Assembly: GCF_934476685.1 (NCBI RefSeq)
Contig: NZ_CAKSNX010000011.1
Span: 1 to 53,315 of the forward strand
Direction of reading: 5' to 3'
Source of the DNA: an uncultured Ruminococcus sp.
GTDB lineage: Bacteria > Bacillota > Clostridia > Oscillospirales > Ruminococcaceae
Length of the DNA: 53,315 nucleotides
In this document: positions 8,213-16,637 of the stretch, one piece after another
Position numbering within the stretch: position 1 is the stretch's first letter
How the letters are laid out: every line of letters begins with the position of its first letter
Translations under genes and position numbers: made by a program
Notes under the pieces: generated by a model
The model's database searches: none
What the model saw: the letters and a program-made list of their open reading frames with translations, nothing else
Told to the model about the DNA's origin: nothing

Positions 8213-9769
8213 ATGAAGAGTACAGGAAGATCTTTTAAACGGCTCTTTACGCTGCTGACGGCGGCGGTTATTTTTATGGTATGCGCTCAGTGTATCGTGG
8301 GTGCAGCCGTAGGTGACGATAACGTCTTTACAGTAGGCTTTGACGCAGAGTTCCCGCCTTATGGCTATAAGGACGACAGCGGTGAATATGTGGGCTTTGA
8401 CCTCGACCTCGCACAGGAGGTATGCAACCGAAACGGCTGGACTTTGAAAAAACAGCCTATCGAGTGGAACTCAAAGGATATGGAGCTTAACTCAGGCTCT
8501 ATCGACTGTATATGGAACGGTTTCACAATGAACGGCAGAGAGGATAAATATACATGGTCAACACCGTATGTTGATAACTCTCAGGTAGTTATAGTTAAAT
8601 CAGACTCAGGCATAACAAAGCTTTCCGACCTTGCAGGAAAGATCGTTGCAGTTCAGAGCGACAGCTCTGCTCTTGCCGCCCTCACAAGCGAGGACGCAGA
8701 GCCAGAAAATCTGGAGCTTGCCGCATCTTTTGCAGACCTCCAACAGGTAGGCGACTACAACAGCGCATTTATGAACCTTGAGTCTGGGGCAGTAAACGCT
8801 ATCGCAATGGATATCGGCGTTGCGAATTATGAGATAGAGTCAAGAGGCAGCGAGTTCGTTATGCTTGACGAAAGACTTTCCACAGAGCAGTATGCCATAG
8901 GCTTTAAGCTTGGAAATACAGAGCTTCGTGACGAAGTGCAGGTCGCACTCCTTGAAATGCTGGCTGACGGAACTTTTGATGAGATAGCACAGAAGTGGGG
9001 TCTGGAGGACAGCGTAAGCTTGTCAGCTGATGATTCGGTTATAGACGCTGCTGACGAAAGCGCATCAGACAGCAGTGCTGCAGCAAGCACTGCATCAAAG
9101 GCAAAGCAGAGCTTTGGCGAAAAGTTTGTTGATATCTCAAAGCAGCTTTCAAAAGGACTGCTTGCGTCACTTTCTATCTTTCTGCTTACCCTGCTTTTCT
9201 CACTCCCTCTCGGCTTGCTTGTAACAGCAGGCAGAATGTGCAAGATAGCACCTATAAGATGGCTCGTTAAGCTGTATATCTCGATCGTGAGAGGTACACC
9301 GCTTATGCTCCAGCTGTTGGTAGTGTTCTACGGACCATATTATCTGTTCGGTATGGCACTTTCATCGGAATATCGTTTCTATGCGGTGATAATCGGTTTT
9401 GCGGTAAACTATGCAGCGTACTTTGCAGAGATCTACCGTTCAGGCATACAGGCTGTGCCTAAGGGACAGTATGAGGCTTGTGACGTTCTCGGTTACAGCA
9501 GACCGCAGAGATTTTTCAAGATAATCTTCCCGCAGATGGTAAAGAATATCATACCGTCAGTTACAAATGAGGTCATCACCCTGGTTAAGGATACGTCCCT
9601 TGCATTTGCGCTTTCGTATACCGAAATGTTCACTATCGCAAAGCAGGTAGCTGCGGCAAAGACAACTATTATGCCGCTGTTTATCGCAGGCGTGTTCTAT
9701 TACATATTCAACTTCCTCGTAGCGTTCATTATGGAGCGTATCGAGAAGAAAATGAACTATTACAGATAG
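8213..9769 (+). CDS. Amino-acid ABC transporter: binding protein fused to permease
   Basis: A 518-residue fusion. After a signal/anchor segment (about 1-33) comes a family 3 solute-binding domain (40-265) with the usual opening strand and FPPYGYKDDSGEYVGFDLDLA segment. A Ser/Ala/Asp-rich linker (275-300) leads into a HisM/GlnP-type permease domain (about 305-518) with several membrane spans and the EAA loop (IYRSGIQAVPKGQYEACDVLG) that contacts the ATPase. The binding domain is thus tethered to the outer face. Similar fusions are known in lactic acid bacteria (GlnP). The likely cargo is a polar amino acid such as glutamine or cystine; which one cannot be told. AAAGGAG precedes the ATG. The ATPase gene follows after 12 nt. 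Confidence 0.93.
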   Translation: MKSTGRSFKRLFTLLTAAVIFMVCAQCIVGAAVGDDNVFTVGFDAEFPPYGYKDDSGEYVGFDLDLAQEVCNRNGWTLKKQPIEWNSKDMELNSGSIDCIWNGFTMNGREDKYTWSTPYVDNSQVVIVKSDSGITKLSDLAGKIVAVQSDSSALAALTSEDAEPENLELAASFADLQQVGDYNSAFMNLESGAVNAIAMDIGVANYEIESRGSEFVMLDERLSTEQYAIGFKLGNTELRDEVQVALLEMLADGTFDEIAQKWGLEDSVSLSADDSVIDAADESASDSSAAASTASKAKQSFGEKFVDISKQLSKGLLASLSIFLLTLLFSLPLGLLVTAGRMCKIAPIRWLVKLYISIVRGTPLMLQLLVVFYGPYYLFGMALSSEYRFYAVIIGFAVNYAAYFAEIYRSGIQAVPKGQYEACDVLGYSRPQRFFKIIFPQMVKNIIPSVTNEVITLVKDTSLAFALSYTEMFTIAKQVAAAKTTIMPLFIAGVFYYIFNFLVAFIMERIEKKMNYYR

Positions 9770-9781
9770 GAGGCTTGAACT

Positions 9782-10543
9782 GTGAATTTGCTTGAAGTAA
9801 AAAATCTGCAAAAGAGTTTTGACGGACTTGAGGTCCTGAAGGATATAAGCCTCTCTGTTGGTGCAAGCGAGGTAGTTTCCATAATCGGTCCGTCCGGTTC
9901 GGGAAAATCAACTTTTCTGAGATGTATCTCAATGCTTGAAAAGGTGGACGGCGGAAGTATTTCCTACTGCGGCGAGGAGGCTGTCAATTCTGACAGCGGT
10001 TCGCCTGTGTATGCGCCGAAGAAAAAACTGAAGGAACTTCAGGGTACATTCGGTCTTGTGTTCCAGAATTTCAATCTTTTCCCCCACTACTCACTTATGA
10101 AAAATATCACAGATGCACCTATATGCGTGCAGAAACGTGATAAAAACAAGGTAATGGACGAGGGGCAGGCTCTTCTTAATAAAATGGGACTGGGCGATAA
10201 GGGCGATTATTATCCTTATCAGCTGTCGGGCGGTCAGCAGCAGAGAGCGGCGATCGCAAGAGCGCTGGCAATGAACCCGAAAATGCTCTTCTTTGATGAG
10301 CCGACATCGGCTCTCGACCCTGAGCTTACGGCAGAGATACTTAAAGTTCTGAAAGAACTTGCAGCGGAGCAGATGACAATGGTCATCGTTACCCACGAGA
10401 TAGATTTTGCAAGAAGTGTTTCGGATAAGGTCATCTTTATGGACGGCGGAGTTATCGTTGAAGAGGGTACTCCTGAGGAAGTGATCGACAATCCGAAAAA
10501 CGACCGTACAAAGGCTTTCTTAAGAAAGCTGCTTGATGAATAA
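9782..10543 (+). CDS. Amino-acid ABC transporter ATP-binding protein (GlnQ type)
   Basis: Cytoplasmic ATPase of 253 residues that powers the fused importer encoded just upstream. Walker A is GPSGSGKST (36-44), the signature is LSGGQQQR, Walker B is MLFFDEP with the catalytic Glu, and the switch histidine is in VTHE. The start is a GTG with AGGAGG overlapping the upstream stop codon, so the two genes are co-transcribed and probably translationally linked. A terminator closes the operon. Confidence 0.95.
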   Translation: MNLLEVKNLQKSFDGLEVLKDISLSVGASEVVSIIGPSGSGKSTFLRCISMLEKVDGGSISYCGEEAVNSDSGSPVYAPKKKLKELQGTFGLVFQNFNLFPHYSLMKNITDAPICVQKRDKNKVMDEGQALLNKMGLGDKGDYYPYQLSGGQQQRAAIARALAMNPKMLFFDEPTSALDPELTAEILKVLKELAAEQMTMVIVTHEIDFARSVSDKVIFMDGGVIVEEGTPEEVIDNPKNDRTKAFLRKLLDE

Positions 10544-10560
10544 ATTATATAAGCATATTA

Positions 10561-10595
10561 AAAAGGAGATCGGCTCATAAGGCTGATCTCCTTTT
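10561..10595. terminator. Terminator after the amino-acid importer operon
   Basis: AAAAGGAGATC (10561-10571) pairs with GATCTCCTTTT; A and T runs on both sides suit the convergent exporter operon as well. Confidence 0.88.
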
Positions 10596-10616
10596 GCTGT
10601 TGGTTTAAGTTTTCTG

Positions 10617-12527
10617 TCAGGCAGTTTCTTCTGCGAAGTTGCCTGTGTAGAGCTGATAGTATTTGCCCTTCTTTTCGATAAGCTCATCATGTGTTCCACG
10701 CTCGATAATGCGTCCCTGTTCGAGGACCATTATGCAGTCTGAATTGCGGACCGTGGAAAGTCTGTGGGCGATAACGAACGTTGTTCTGCCTGTCATAAGT
10801 GCGTCCATACCTGCCTGAACGAGTCCCTCTGTTCTTGTGTCGATAGAAGACGTTGCCTCGTCAAGTATCAGTACAGGTGGGTCAGCAACAGCGGCTCTTG
10901 CAATGGCGAGGAGCTGTCTTTGTCCCTGTGAAAGGTTTGCACCGTCGCCTGTGAGCATTGTGTTGTAACCGTCCGGAAGTCTTTCGATAAAGCCGTTTGC
11001 GTTGGCAAGCTTAGCGGCTGCTATACATTCCTCATCGCTTGCGTCAAGGTTTCCGTAGCGGATGTTATCCATAACTGTGCCTGTGAAAAGGTGAGTATCC
11101 TGTAAAACTATGCCGAGAGTTTTTCTCAGAGCGGGTTTCTTTATCTTTGTGATGTTTATTCCGTCATAACGGATCTTTCCGTCCTGAATGTCATAAAATC
11201 TGTTGATAAGGTTTGTGATAGTCGTCTTTCCTGCGCCTGTCGAACCTACGAAAGCTATCTTCTGACCGGGCTTTGCAAAAAGCTTTACGTCATGAAGTAC
11301 GATCTTGTCATCATTGTATCCGAAATCAACTCCGTCGAATACGACCTCGCCCTCAAGCTTTTTGTATGAAACAGTGCCGTCCTCCTTGTGAGGGTGCTTC
11401 CATGCCCATGTGCCTGTGCGCTCTTTACATTCTTCAAGCTCGCCGTTCTTGTTGTATCTTGCGTTCACGAACTCAACATAGCCCTCGTCCTGCTCGTGCT
11501 TTTCGTCCATAAGGTCGAATACACGCTCTGCACCTGCGCTCGCCATAATGATGAAGTTCATCTGCTGGCTTATCTGGGTGATAGGCTGAGTAAAGTTTCT
11601 GTTCAGCGTAAGGAATGCAACGATAGTACCAAGGGTAAGTCCGCCTATGCCGTTGATAGCAAGCACAGCGCCGAGTATAGCGCATATTACATAGCTGAGG
11701 TTTCCGATGTTTGCGTTTACAGGCATAAGTATGTTTGCATACTTGTTTGCGTTGTTTGCACTGACTCTGAGCTGATCGTTGAGCTTTACAAAGTCGTTTA
11801 CAGCCTGCTCTTCGTGGCAGAATACCTTTACTACCTTCTGTCCGTCCATCATCTCTTCTATGCAGCCGTCAACTGCACCGAGGTCTTTCTGCTGTTTTGC
11901 AAAGTAAACGCCCGACTTTGCTGCAAGCTTTTTGGTGACGAAAAGCATAAGCACAGCCATAGCGATAGAAAGTATCGTCATAGGGATATCCATTGCCACC
12001 ATGGAAACGAATGTTACAACCAGCGTAATAGCTGAGTTTACGACCTGTGGTATACTCTGGCAGATGAACTGACGGAGAGTATCAACGTCGTTTGTGTAAA
12101 CCGACATTATATCGCCGTGAGGGTGAGTGTCAAAATATTTGATTGGCAGCGACTCCATATTGTCAAACAGCTCGTCACGGATATTTCTCAATGTACCCTG
12201 ACCTACGTTTACCATTATCCTGTTGTATCCATAAGAGGCTGCAAGACCGATAAAGTATGTTACAGCAAGCTTTACAAGCGCCGCAGCAAGCGGTGCATAG
12301 TCTGTTGAACCGCTCTTCAGCATCGGTGTGATGTAATCGTCCACCAGCGACTGTATGAACAGCATTCCCACAAGTGTGGTAACAGCCTGCACAACTATGC
12401 ATATAAGCACCACAATGAACGGGAACTTATAGCTTTTGAGCATGAATTTAAGCGCTCTGCCAAGAACTTCAATGTGCTTTTTTTCAAGAGCAGGCTTTTT
12501 TCCTGCAGGAGCTTTGTTTTCAGCCAT
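10617..12527 (-). CDS. Heterodimeric ABC exporter subunit, catalytic-site half (TM288/LmrD-like)
   Basis: A 636-residue half-transporter with six membrane spans (type IV exporter fold) and a C-terminal nucleotide-binding domain. Walker A is GSTGAGKTT, the signature is LSQGQRQ and Walker B is LILDEA with the canonical Glu. With the next gene it forms the classic heterodimer known from TM287/TM288, BmrCD and LmrCD, exporting drugs or lipids. A polar stretch of about 30 residues before the ATPase domain (containing KHPHKEDGT) is an insertion relative to the minimal fold. It is the last gene of a marR-abc-abc operon, and its ATG overlaps the upstream TGA by one base, implying coupled translation. 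Confidence 0.94.
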   Translation of the reverse strand: MAENKAPAGKKPALEKKHIEVLGRALKFMLKSYKFPFIVVLICIVVQAVTTLVGMLFIQSLVDDYITPMLKSGSTDYAPLAAALVKLAVTYFIGLAASYGYNRIMVNVGQGTLRNIRDELFDNMESLPIKYFDTHPHGDIMSVYTNDVDTLRQFICQSIPQVVNSAITLVVTFVSMVAMDIPMTILSIAMAVLMLFVTKKLAAKSGVYFAKQQKDLGAVDGCIEEMMDGQKVVKVFCHEEQAVNDFVKLNDQLRVSANNANKYANILMPVNANIGNLSYVICAILGAVLAINGIGGLTLGTIVAFLTLNRNFTQPITQISQQMNFIIMASAGAERVFDLMDEKHEQDEGYVEFVNARYNKNGELEECKERTGTWAWKHPHKEDGTVSYKKLEGEVVFDGVDFGYNDDKIVLHDVKLFAKPGQKIAFVGSTGAGKTTITNLINRFYDIQDGKIRYDGINITKIKKPALRKTLGIVLQDTHLFTGTVMDNIRYGNLDASDEECIAAAKLANANGFIERLPDGYNTMLTGDGANLSQGQRQLLAIARAAVADPPVLILDEATSSIDTRTEGLVQAGMDALMTGRTTFVIAHRLSTVRNSDCIMVLEQGRIIERGTHDELIEKKGKYYQLYTGNFAEETA

Positions 12528-14320
12528 CAGTCATTCTCCTTTTCATTTGTATTATCTGTATTTTCTGTGTTTTCGATATTTGCAGCAGGGTTATCAAAAT
12601 CTCCGCCGCCTTTGACCTGTGAGGTGTATATCTCGTTATATATCTCGTTATTTTCGATAAGTTCGTCATGTGAACCTATTCCGTTTATCTCGCCGTTATC
12701 GAGAACAATTATCCTGTCAGCGTGTTCAACGCTGGAGATCCTCTGTGCGATAATGAGCTTTGTTGTGCCCGGTATCTTGCTTGCAAGCTCAGAGCGTATC
12801 TTTGCGTCTGTTGCCGTATCGACTGCGCTTGTGGAGTCGTCAAGAATGAGCACCTTCGGCTTTTTCAGCAGCGCTCTTGCGATACAAAGTCTTTGCTTCT
12901 GACCGCCCGAAACATTTGCGCCGCCACGCTCGATATAGGTGTTGTACTTGTCAGGAAAACGCTGGATAAATTCATCTGCGCAGGCTGACTTGCAAGCATC
13001 TATACATTCCTCGTCAGTAGCGTTCTCGTCACCCCAACGGAGGTTGTCGAGGATAGTGCCTGAGAAAAGTACGTTCTTCTGAAGTACCACAGATACCTGA
13101 TCTCTCAGATATTCCATATCATATTCCCTTACGTCAAGTCCGCCGACGCATACAGAACCATCAGATACATCGTAAAGTCTGCTTATGAGGTTTACGAATG
13201 AAGTTTTTCCGCAGCCTGTCGAACCTATTATACCGATAGTTTCGCCCGACTTGATGTGAAGATCAATGTTTTTCAGTACGTCCTTGCCCTCGCCGTGGCG
13301 GTATGCAAAGCTTACGTTGTTGAAGTCGATAGAGCCGTCTGCCATTTCTGTAACAGGGTTTTCAGGATCTCTCAGATCAGGAACTTCTGTAAGAACTTCG
13401 CTTATACGCTTTATGCTGGCTGTGGACATTGAGATCATAACGAATATGAATGAGAGCATCATCAAAGACATAAATGCGTTAAAGATGTATGTGAAGAGTG
13501 AAGTAAGCTCGCCTGTGGTGAGTGAGCCGCCTACGATAAGGTGTGCGCCCATCCAGCTTATAAGAATAACTGCGCCGTAGCTTACCAGCATCATAGCAGG
13601 GTTGTTGTACGCAAGTATTCCCTCAGCCTTTGTGAAAAGCTTATAGAGGTTTCCCGATGCCTTAGAGAACTTTTCCTTTTCGTAGTCCTCTCTTACATAT
13701 GCCTTAACAACTCTTACAGCTGAGATGTTTTCCTGTATGCTTGCGTTAAGGTCGTCATACTTTCTGAAAGCCTTGTCGAAAAGCTTCATTGCTCTGAGCA
13801 TTATAAATCCCAGTACCGCAGCAAGGAAAACGAGTGCGATAAGGAAAGTAAGGCTCATTTCCGCATTGATAAGAAAGCTCATGACCATTGAAGTGATAAG
13901 CATGAGCGGCGCTCTTACCGCAATTCTTATGCACATCTGATAAGCGTTCTGCACGTTCGTTACGTCCGTTGTCATACGGGTAACAAGACCTGCTGTGGAA
14001 TATTTGTCGATATTTGAGAATGAGAATGTCTGTATCTTGCGGTATATAGCCTCACGCAGATTGCAGGCAAGTCCCGAAGATGCGCTTGCGGCATATTTAC
14101 CTGCCATAACGCCTGCGAAAAGGCTCAGCATTGCGGCGAGTATCATAAGTCCGCCGTAGAGATAAACTTTTGACATATCTCCTTTTTCTATGCCGTTGTC
14201 AATGATCTTAGCCATTATAAACGGCAGCAGCACTTCCATTACTACCTCAAGAGCGGAGTAGAACGGAGTGAGGAATGAATCCTTTTTGTACTGCTTGACC
14301 TGTTTTAGAATTTCCTTCAT
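12527..14320 (-). CDS. Heterodimeric ABC exporter subunit, degenerate-site half (TM287/LmrC-like)
   Basis: A 597-residue half-transporter with an N-terminal six-span membrane domain and a C-terminal ATPase domain. Walker A is GSTGCGKTS and the signature is VSGGQKQR, but Walker B reads LILDDS: Asp replaces the catalytic Glu, the hallmark of the subunit that contributes the non-hydrolytic site in heterodimeric exporters. It ends with an acidic Asn/Glu/Asp-rich tail (about 575-597). It lies 5 nt after marR and overlaps the next exporter gene by one base, so the three genes form one operon, presumably derepressed when the MarR protein binds the exporter's substrate. Confidence 0.94.
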   Translation of the reverse strand: MKEILKQVKQYKKDSFLTPFYSALEVVMEVLLPFIMAKIIDNGIEKGDMSKVYLYGGLMILAAMLSLFAGVMAGKYAASASSGLACNLREAIYRKIQTFSFSNIDKYSTAGLVTRMTTDVTNVQNAYQMCIRIAVRAPLMLITSMVMSFLINAEMSLTFLIALVFLAAVLGFIMLRAMKLFDKAFRKYDDLNASIQENISAVRVVKAYVREDYEKEKFSKASGNLYKLFTKAEGILAYNNPAMMLVSYGAVILISWMGAHLIVGGSLTTGELTSLFTYIFNAFMSLMMLSFIFVMISMSTASIKRISEVLTEVPDLRDPENPVTEMADGSIDFNNVSFAYRHGEGKDVLKNIDLHIKSGETIGIIGSTGCGKTSFVNLISRLYDVSDGSVCVGGLDVREYDMEYLRDQVSVVLQKNVLFSGTILDNLRWGDENATDEECIDACKSACADEFIQRFPDKYNTYIERGGANVSGGQKQRLCIARALLKKPKVLILDDSTSAVDTATDAKIRSELASKIPGTTKLIIAQRISSVEHADRIIVLDNGEINGIGSHDELIENNEIYNEIYTSQVKGGGDFDNPAANIENTENTDNTNEKEND

Positions 14321-14325
14321 AGGTC

Positions 14326-14772
14326 TTAAAGTCCTCCTTTTGTGATTTGTTTTGTGTTTTCAGCCATTTTGGTAAGAAGCCCGTTGAGCGTATCCAGCTC
14401 CTCTTTTGTAAAGCCTTCAAAAGCTGTGCTTTCGATATTTCTCAAACACCTGTCTATCTCAGCCTTATGCTCCCTCGCCTTGTCTGTAACGCAGATGCGC
14501 TTGTGACGTTCGTCGCAGCATTCGCTGCCGTTCTCGTAGGTTATATAGCCGTTTGCACGAAGCTTTTTTATCAGCCCCGAAACGGTGGAACGTGAGATAT
14601 GCAGTCGTCTGTGTATATCGGAAGAATATATGTCCCCACCGTCCATTATGCACATAAGAACGTGGCTTTGCGCAGCGGTGAGATCGGTTTTTGAAAGCTG
14701 AGCCGTGATAGCCGCCTCGACTTTGTAGTGGATATACTTGGTGGCTTTCATTATGTTCGTTTTAGTTTCCAT
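14326..14772 (-). CDS. MarR-family transcriptional regulator
   Basis: A 148-residue winged-helix regulator. The recognition region is HRRLHISRSTVSGLIKKLRA (about 55-74), followed by the wing (RHKRICVTDKARE) and a C-terminal dimerisation helix. It is the first gene of an operon with the two exporter subunits, and a perfect inverted repeat lies just upstream, so autoregulation and control of the exporter are likely. The ribosome site for the first ATG is distant (AAGGGGG about 16 nt upstream), so translation may be weak. The ligand is unknown. Confidence 0.92.
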   Translation of the reverse strand: METKTNIMKATKYIHYKVEAAITAQLSKTDLTAAQSHVLMCIMDGGDIYSSDIHRRLHISRSTVSGLIKKLRANGYITYENGSECCDERHKRICVTDKAREHKAEIDRCLRNIESTAFEGFTKEELDTLNGLLTKMAENTKQITKGGL

Positions 14773-14808
14773 TACTGAAAAATATTCGCCCCCTTACTGT
14801 TTCAATCC

Positions 14809-14832
14809 GAATTGTTAGCGTCCTAACAATTC
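14809..14832. promoter_or_regulatory. Probable MarR operator, perfect inverted repeat
   Basis: GAATTGTTAG (14809-14818), 4-nt centre CGTC, CTAACAATTC (14823-14832): a perfect 10-bp inverted repeat. It lies just downstream of the expected transcription start of the marR-exporter operon. The TTGTTAG/CTAACAA half-sites resemble known MarR-family operators. Confidence 0.8.
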
Positions 14833-14843
14833 TTTCTTTGTAC

Positions 14844-14872
14844 ATTATACTACACAAATACTTGAATGTAAA
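14844..14872 (-). promoter_or_regulatory. Promoter of the marR-exporter operon
   Basis: Minus-strand TTTACA (14872-14867) and TATAAT (14849-14844), 17-nt spacer. Its -35 box abuts and shares one base with the -35 box of the opposing lysR promoter. Confidence 0.8.
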
Positions 14873-14890
14873 ATAGAAATATGTTATAAT
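14862..14890 (+). promoter_or_regulatory. Promoter of the lysR gene
   Basis: TTGAAT (14862-14867) and TATAAT (14885-14890), 17-nt spacer. It overlaps the opposing promoter, so the two polymerases cannot easily bind together. Confidence 0.78.
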
Positions 14891-14973
14891 CAATAAAGGA
14901 TATTTATAGATACTTATTAAATGCATTTTTAGAAATGTAATATCATACAACAAATTAACGGAGGTTAAACTTT

Positions 14974-15885
14974 ATGAATACAGTACAGCTTGAATGTTTT
15001 CTTGCAGTGGCGGAATATCTGAATTTTTCCAAAGCCGCCGAATCGGTCAATATAACACAGCCTGCGGTCAGTCACCAGATAAGCTCCCTAGAGGACGAGC
15101 TTGGGGTAAAGCTTTTTGTCCGCACCAGTAAAAGCGTCAGCCTTACTCCGGAGGGTTCACAGTTCATAAATGACGCAGATTCCATAATGAAAATAGCCAT
15201 GAGCGCAAAGCACCGTATGCTCAGCCGAAAGGACGATAACCGTGTTCGCCTCGGTATAGGCTGTCACAGCGCATATGAACTTATGCTGGTGCAGAATATA
15301 CTCTGCAGTCTGCGTGAGATATCCCCCGAAGTCTATCCCGATGTGAGAGTTATCCCATTCAAGTCTATCGACAATCTTCTTGCCGATGATACCATACAGG
15401 TAATGGTGTCTTTCCGCAGTGAAAACGAGAAAAGCGGAGCGGCTTACAGGGAACTATGCAAATTCCCTATGGTCTGTGTGTGCAGGGAGGATAACCCTTT
15501 GGCGCAGTATGAAAGCCTTACCATGTCACAGCTGAAAGGCAAGGTCATACTTAATGAAAGGGTAAAGTCCCACGAATCAGTCCACCATATCCACAGTATG
15601 CTCGCTTCTGCGAATGAAGAACAGGATCTGTATTTTGCAGACAGCGCAGAATGTTGTCTTACTCTTGTTAAAGCTGGCTTTGGGTTTACAGTCGAACCGC
15701 TTTTCCCTGTTGAGAGGATATCAGGACTAAAATATATCCCCATAACGGATACAGAGCCGCTTTCGTTCGGTATGTATCACCGCTCTCTTATGAACGCCCC
15801 TATGCTTAAAAGCTTTGTCGAGGTGGCTGTAAGTATGTACGGCAGCAAGGCTGGAAAAAGGCTTAAAAATCGGGAACATAAATAA
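14974..15885 (+). CDS. LysR-family transcriptional regulator
   Basis: A 303-residue LysR-type regulator. The N-terminal winged helix (1-60) contains FSKAAESVNITQPAVSHQISSLEDELGVKLFVR, very close to the family consensus; the rest is the two-lobed effector-binding domain. GGAGG precedes the ATG by 9 nt. LysR proteins usually act on a divergent neighbour; here that is the marR-exporter operon, with overlapping promoters, so cross-regulation is possible but unproven. The effector is unknown. Confidence 0.93.
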   Translation: MNTVQLECFLAVAEYLNFSKAAESVNITQPAVSHQISSLEDELGVKLFVRTSKSVSLTPEGSQFINDADSIMKIAMSAKHRMLSRKDDNRVRLGIGCHSAYELMLVQNILCSLREISPEVYPDVRVIPFKSIDNLLADDTIQVMVSFRSENEKSGAAYRELCKFPMVCVCREDNPLAQYESLTMSQLKGKVILNERVKSHESVHHIHSMLASANEEQDLYFADSAECCLTLVKAGFGFTVEPLFPVERISGLKYIPITDTEPLSFGMYHRSLMNAPMLKSFVEVAVSMYGSKAGKRLKNREHK

Positions 15886-15919
15886 ACCGCATAAATTTGA
15901 TCTTCCCACATATGAAAAA

Positions 15920-15931
15920 GAACAAATGTTC
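15920..15931. promoter_or_regulatory. LexA-type SOS box 1
   Basis: GAACAAATGTTC fits the Gram-positive LexA consensus GAAC-R-N-R-Y-GTTC. It ends at the first base before the -35 box of the promoter at 15932, where a bound repressor would hinder polymerase. Confidence 0.75.
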
Positions 15932-15960
15932 TTGACAAAATCATTTTATGGTAGTATACT
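15932..15960 (+). promoter_or_regulatory. Consensus promoter of the SOS-boxed gene
   Basis: TTGACA (15932-15937) and TATACT (15955-15960), 17-nt spacer: one of the strongest promoters in the window, flanked on both sides by LexA-type palindromes. Confidence 0.85.
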
Positions 15961-15976
15961 ATATTACAAAGGGATT

Positions 15977-15988
15977 GAACGTACGTTC
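15977..15988. promoter_or_regulatory. LexA-type SOS box 2
   Basis: The perfect palindrome GAACGTACGTTC followed by G fits the Gram-positive LexA consensus. It lies about 10-20 nt after the expected transcription start. Confidence 0.8.
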
Positions 15989-16034
15989 GGATAGTGTGAC
16001 CGAGCGAAATGAGTTATGATTTGGGAGGATCGGA

Positions 16035-16547
16035 ATGAGAACAAAGGACATTATGACTGCCGTAAGCCTTGAGGAGTATCTGAAAGAGATAATGAAGATA
16101 AGCCTTTCGGACGGCAAAAAGGGAAAGGATCTAGCGGCTTACAACACTTCGGGCGGCGAAAGAAAGCCGTCTGCGGCAGGGAAAACGAGAGAGTTCGGCA
16201 GATACAGAAGTATAATTCTCCGTGAGAAAAAAACGAGGGTTAATATTCTGCGTCTGTCACAACAGCTGCTGAAAGAGGAAAAGAGCGGAGAATGTAAGCC
16301 GTATAAAAAGGCGGAGCTGAGGGAGCTTGCTGTCGAACTGGGCAGGCTGACCTTGCGGCGCAGGGAACTTGAAAAAAAGCGTGATGATATTGAGTGTGAT
16401 TTTCTGAGAGAGGTAATAGATCACCGCTATTTCGAGGATATAGAAAGACGTATCCCCACATGGTCGCAGACCGCCTGCGAGCTTGGTATTGCCATAAGCG
16501 GCGAGGAATTAAGACGTTACGTCAGTATGAGCCTTGTTACTGCATAG
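16035..16547 (+). CDS. Unrecognised 170-residue protein under apparent SOS control
   Basis: I do not recognise this protein with certainty. It is soluble and highly charged, with no signal peptide or membrane segment. The middle (about 60-130) is basic and helical (KKAELRELAVELGRL, LRRRELEKKRDD). The C-terminus (130-168) reads like a sigma-region-4/phage-activator HTH: FLREVIDHRYFEDI, then PTWSQTACELGI and SGEELRRYV, the pattern seen in RinA/ArpU-type phage late regulators. That link is my inference. The ATG at 16035 has GGAGG 6 nt upstream. The promoter carries two LexA-type boxes and a strong terminator follows, so the gene is a single-gene SOS unit. No other phage genes are adjacent. Confidence 0.8.
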   Translation: MRTKDIMTAVSLEEYLKEIMKISLSDGKKGKDLAAYNTSGGERKPSAAGKTREFGRYRSIILREKKTRVNILRLSQQLLKEEKSGECKPYKKAELRELAVELGRLTLRRRELEKKRDDIECDFLREVIDHRYFEDIERRIPTWSQTACELGIAISGEELRRYVSMSLVTA

Positions 16548-16585
16548 CAATGATAACATTGATAGCATTGATAAAATTGACAAAG

Positions 16586-16620
16586 AAAAAAGAACTCACT
16601 TTTTTTGGTGAGTTCTTTTT
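16586..16620. terminator. Bidirectional terminator between the SOS gene and secF
   Basis: AAAAAGAACTCAC (16586 onward) pairs with GTGAGTTCTTTTT ending at 16620; A and T tracts on both sides. Confidence 0.9.
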
Positions 16621-16637
16621 GATATCAGAATTATTTA

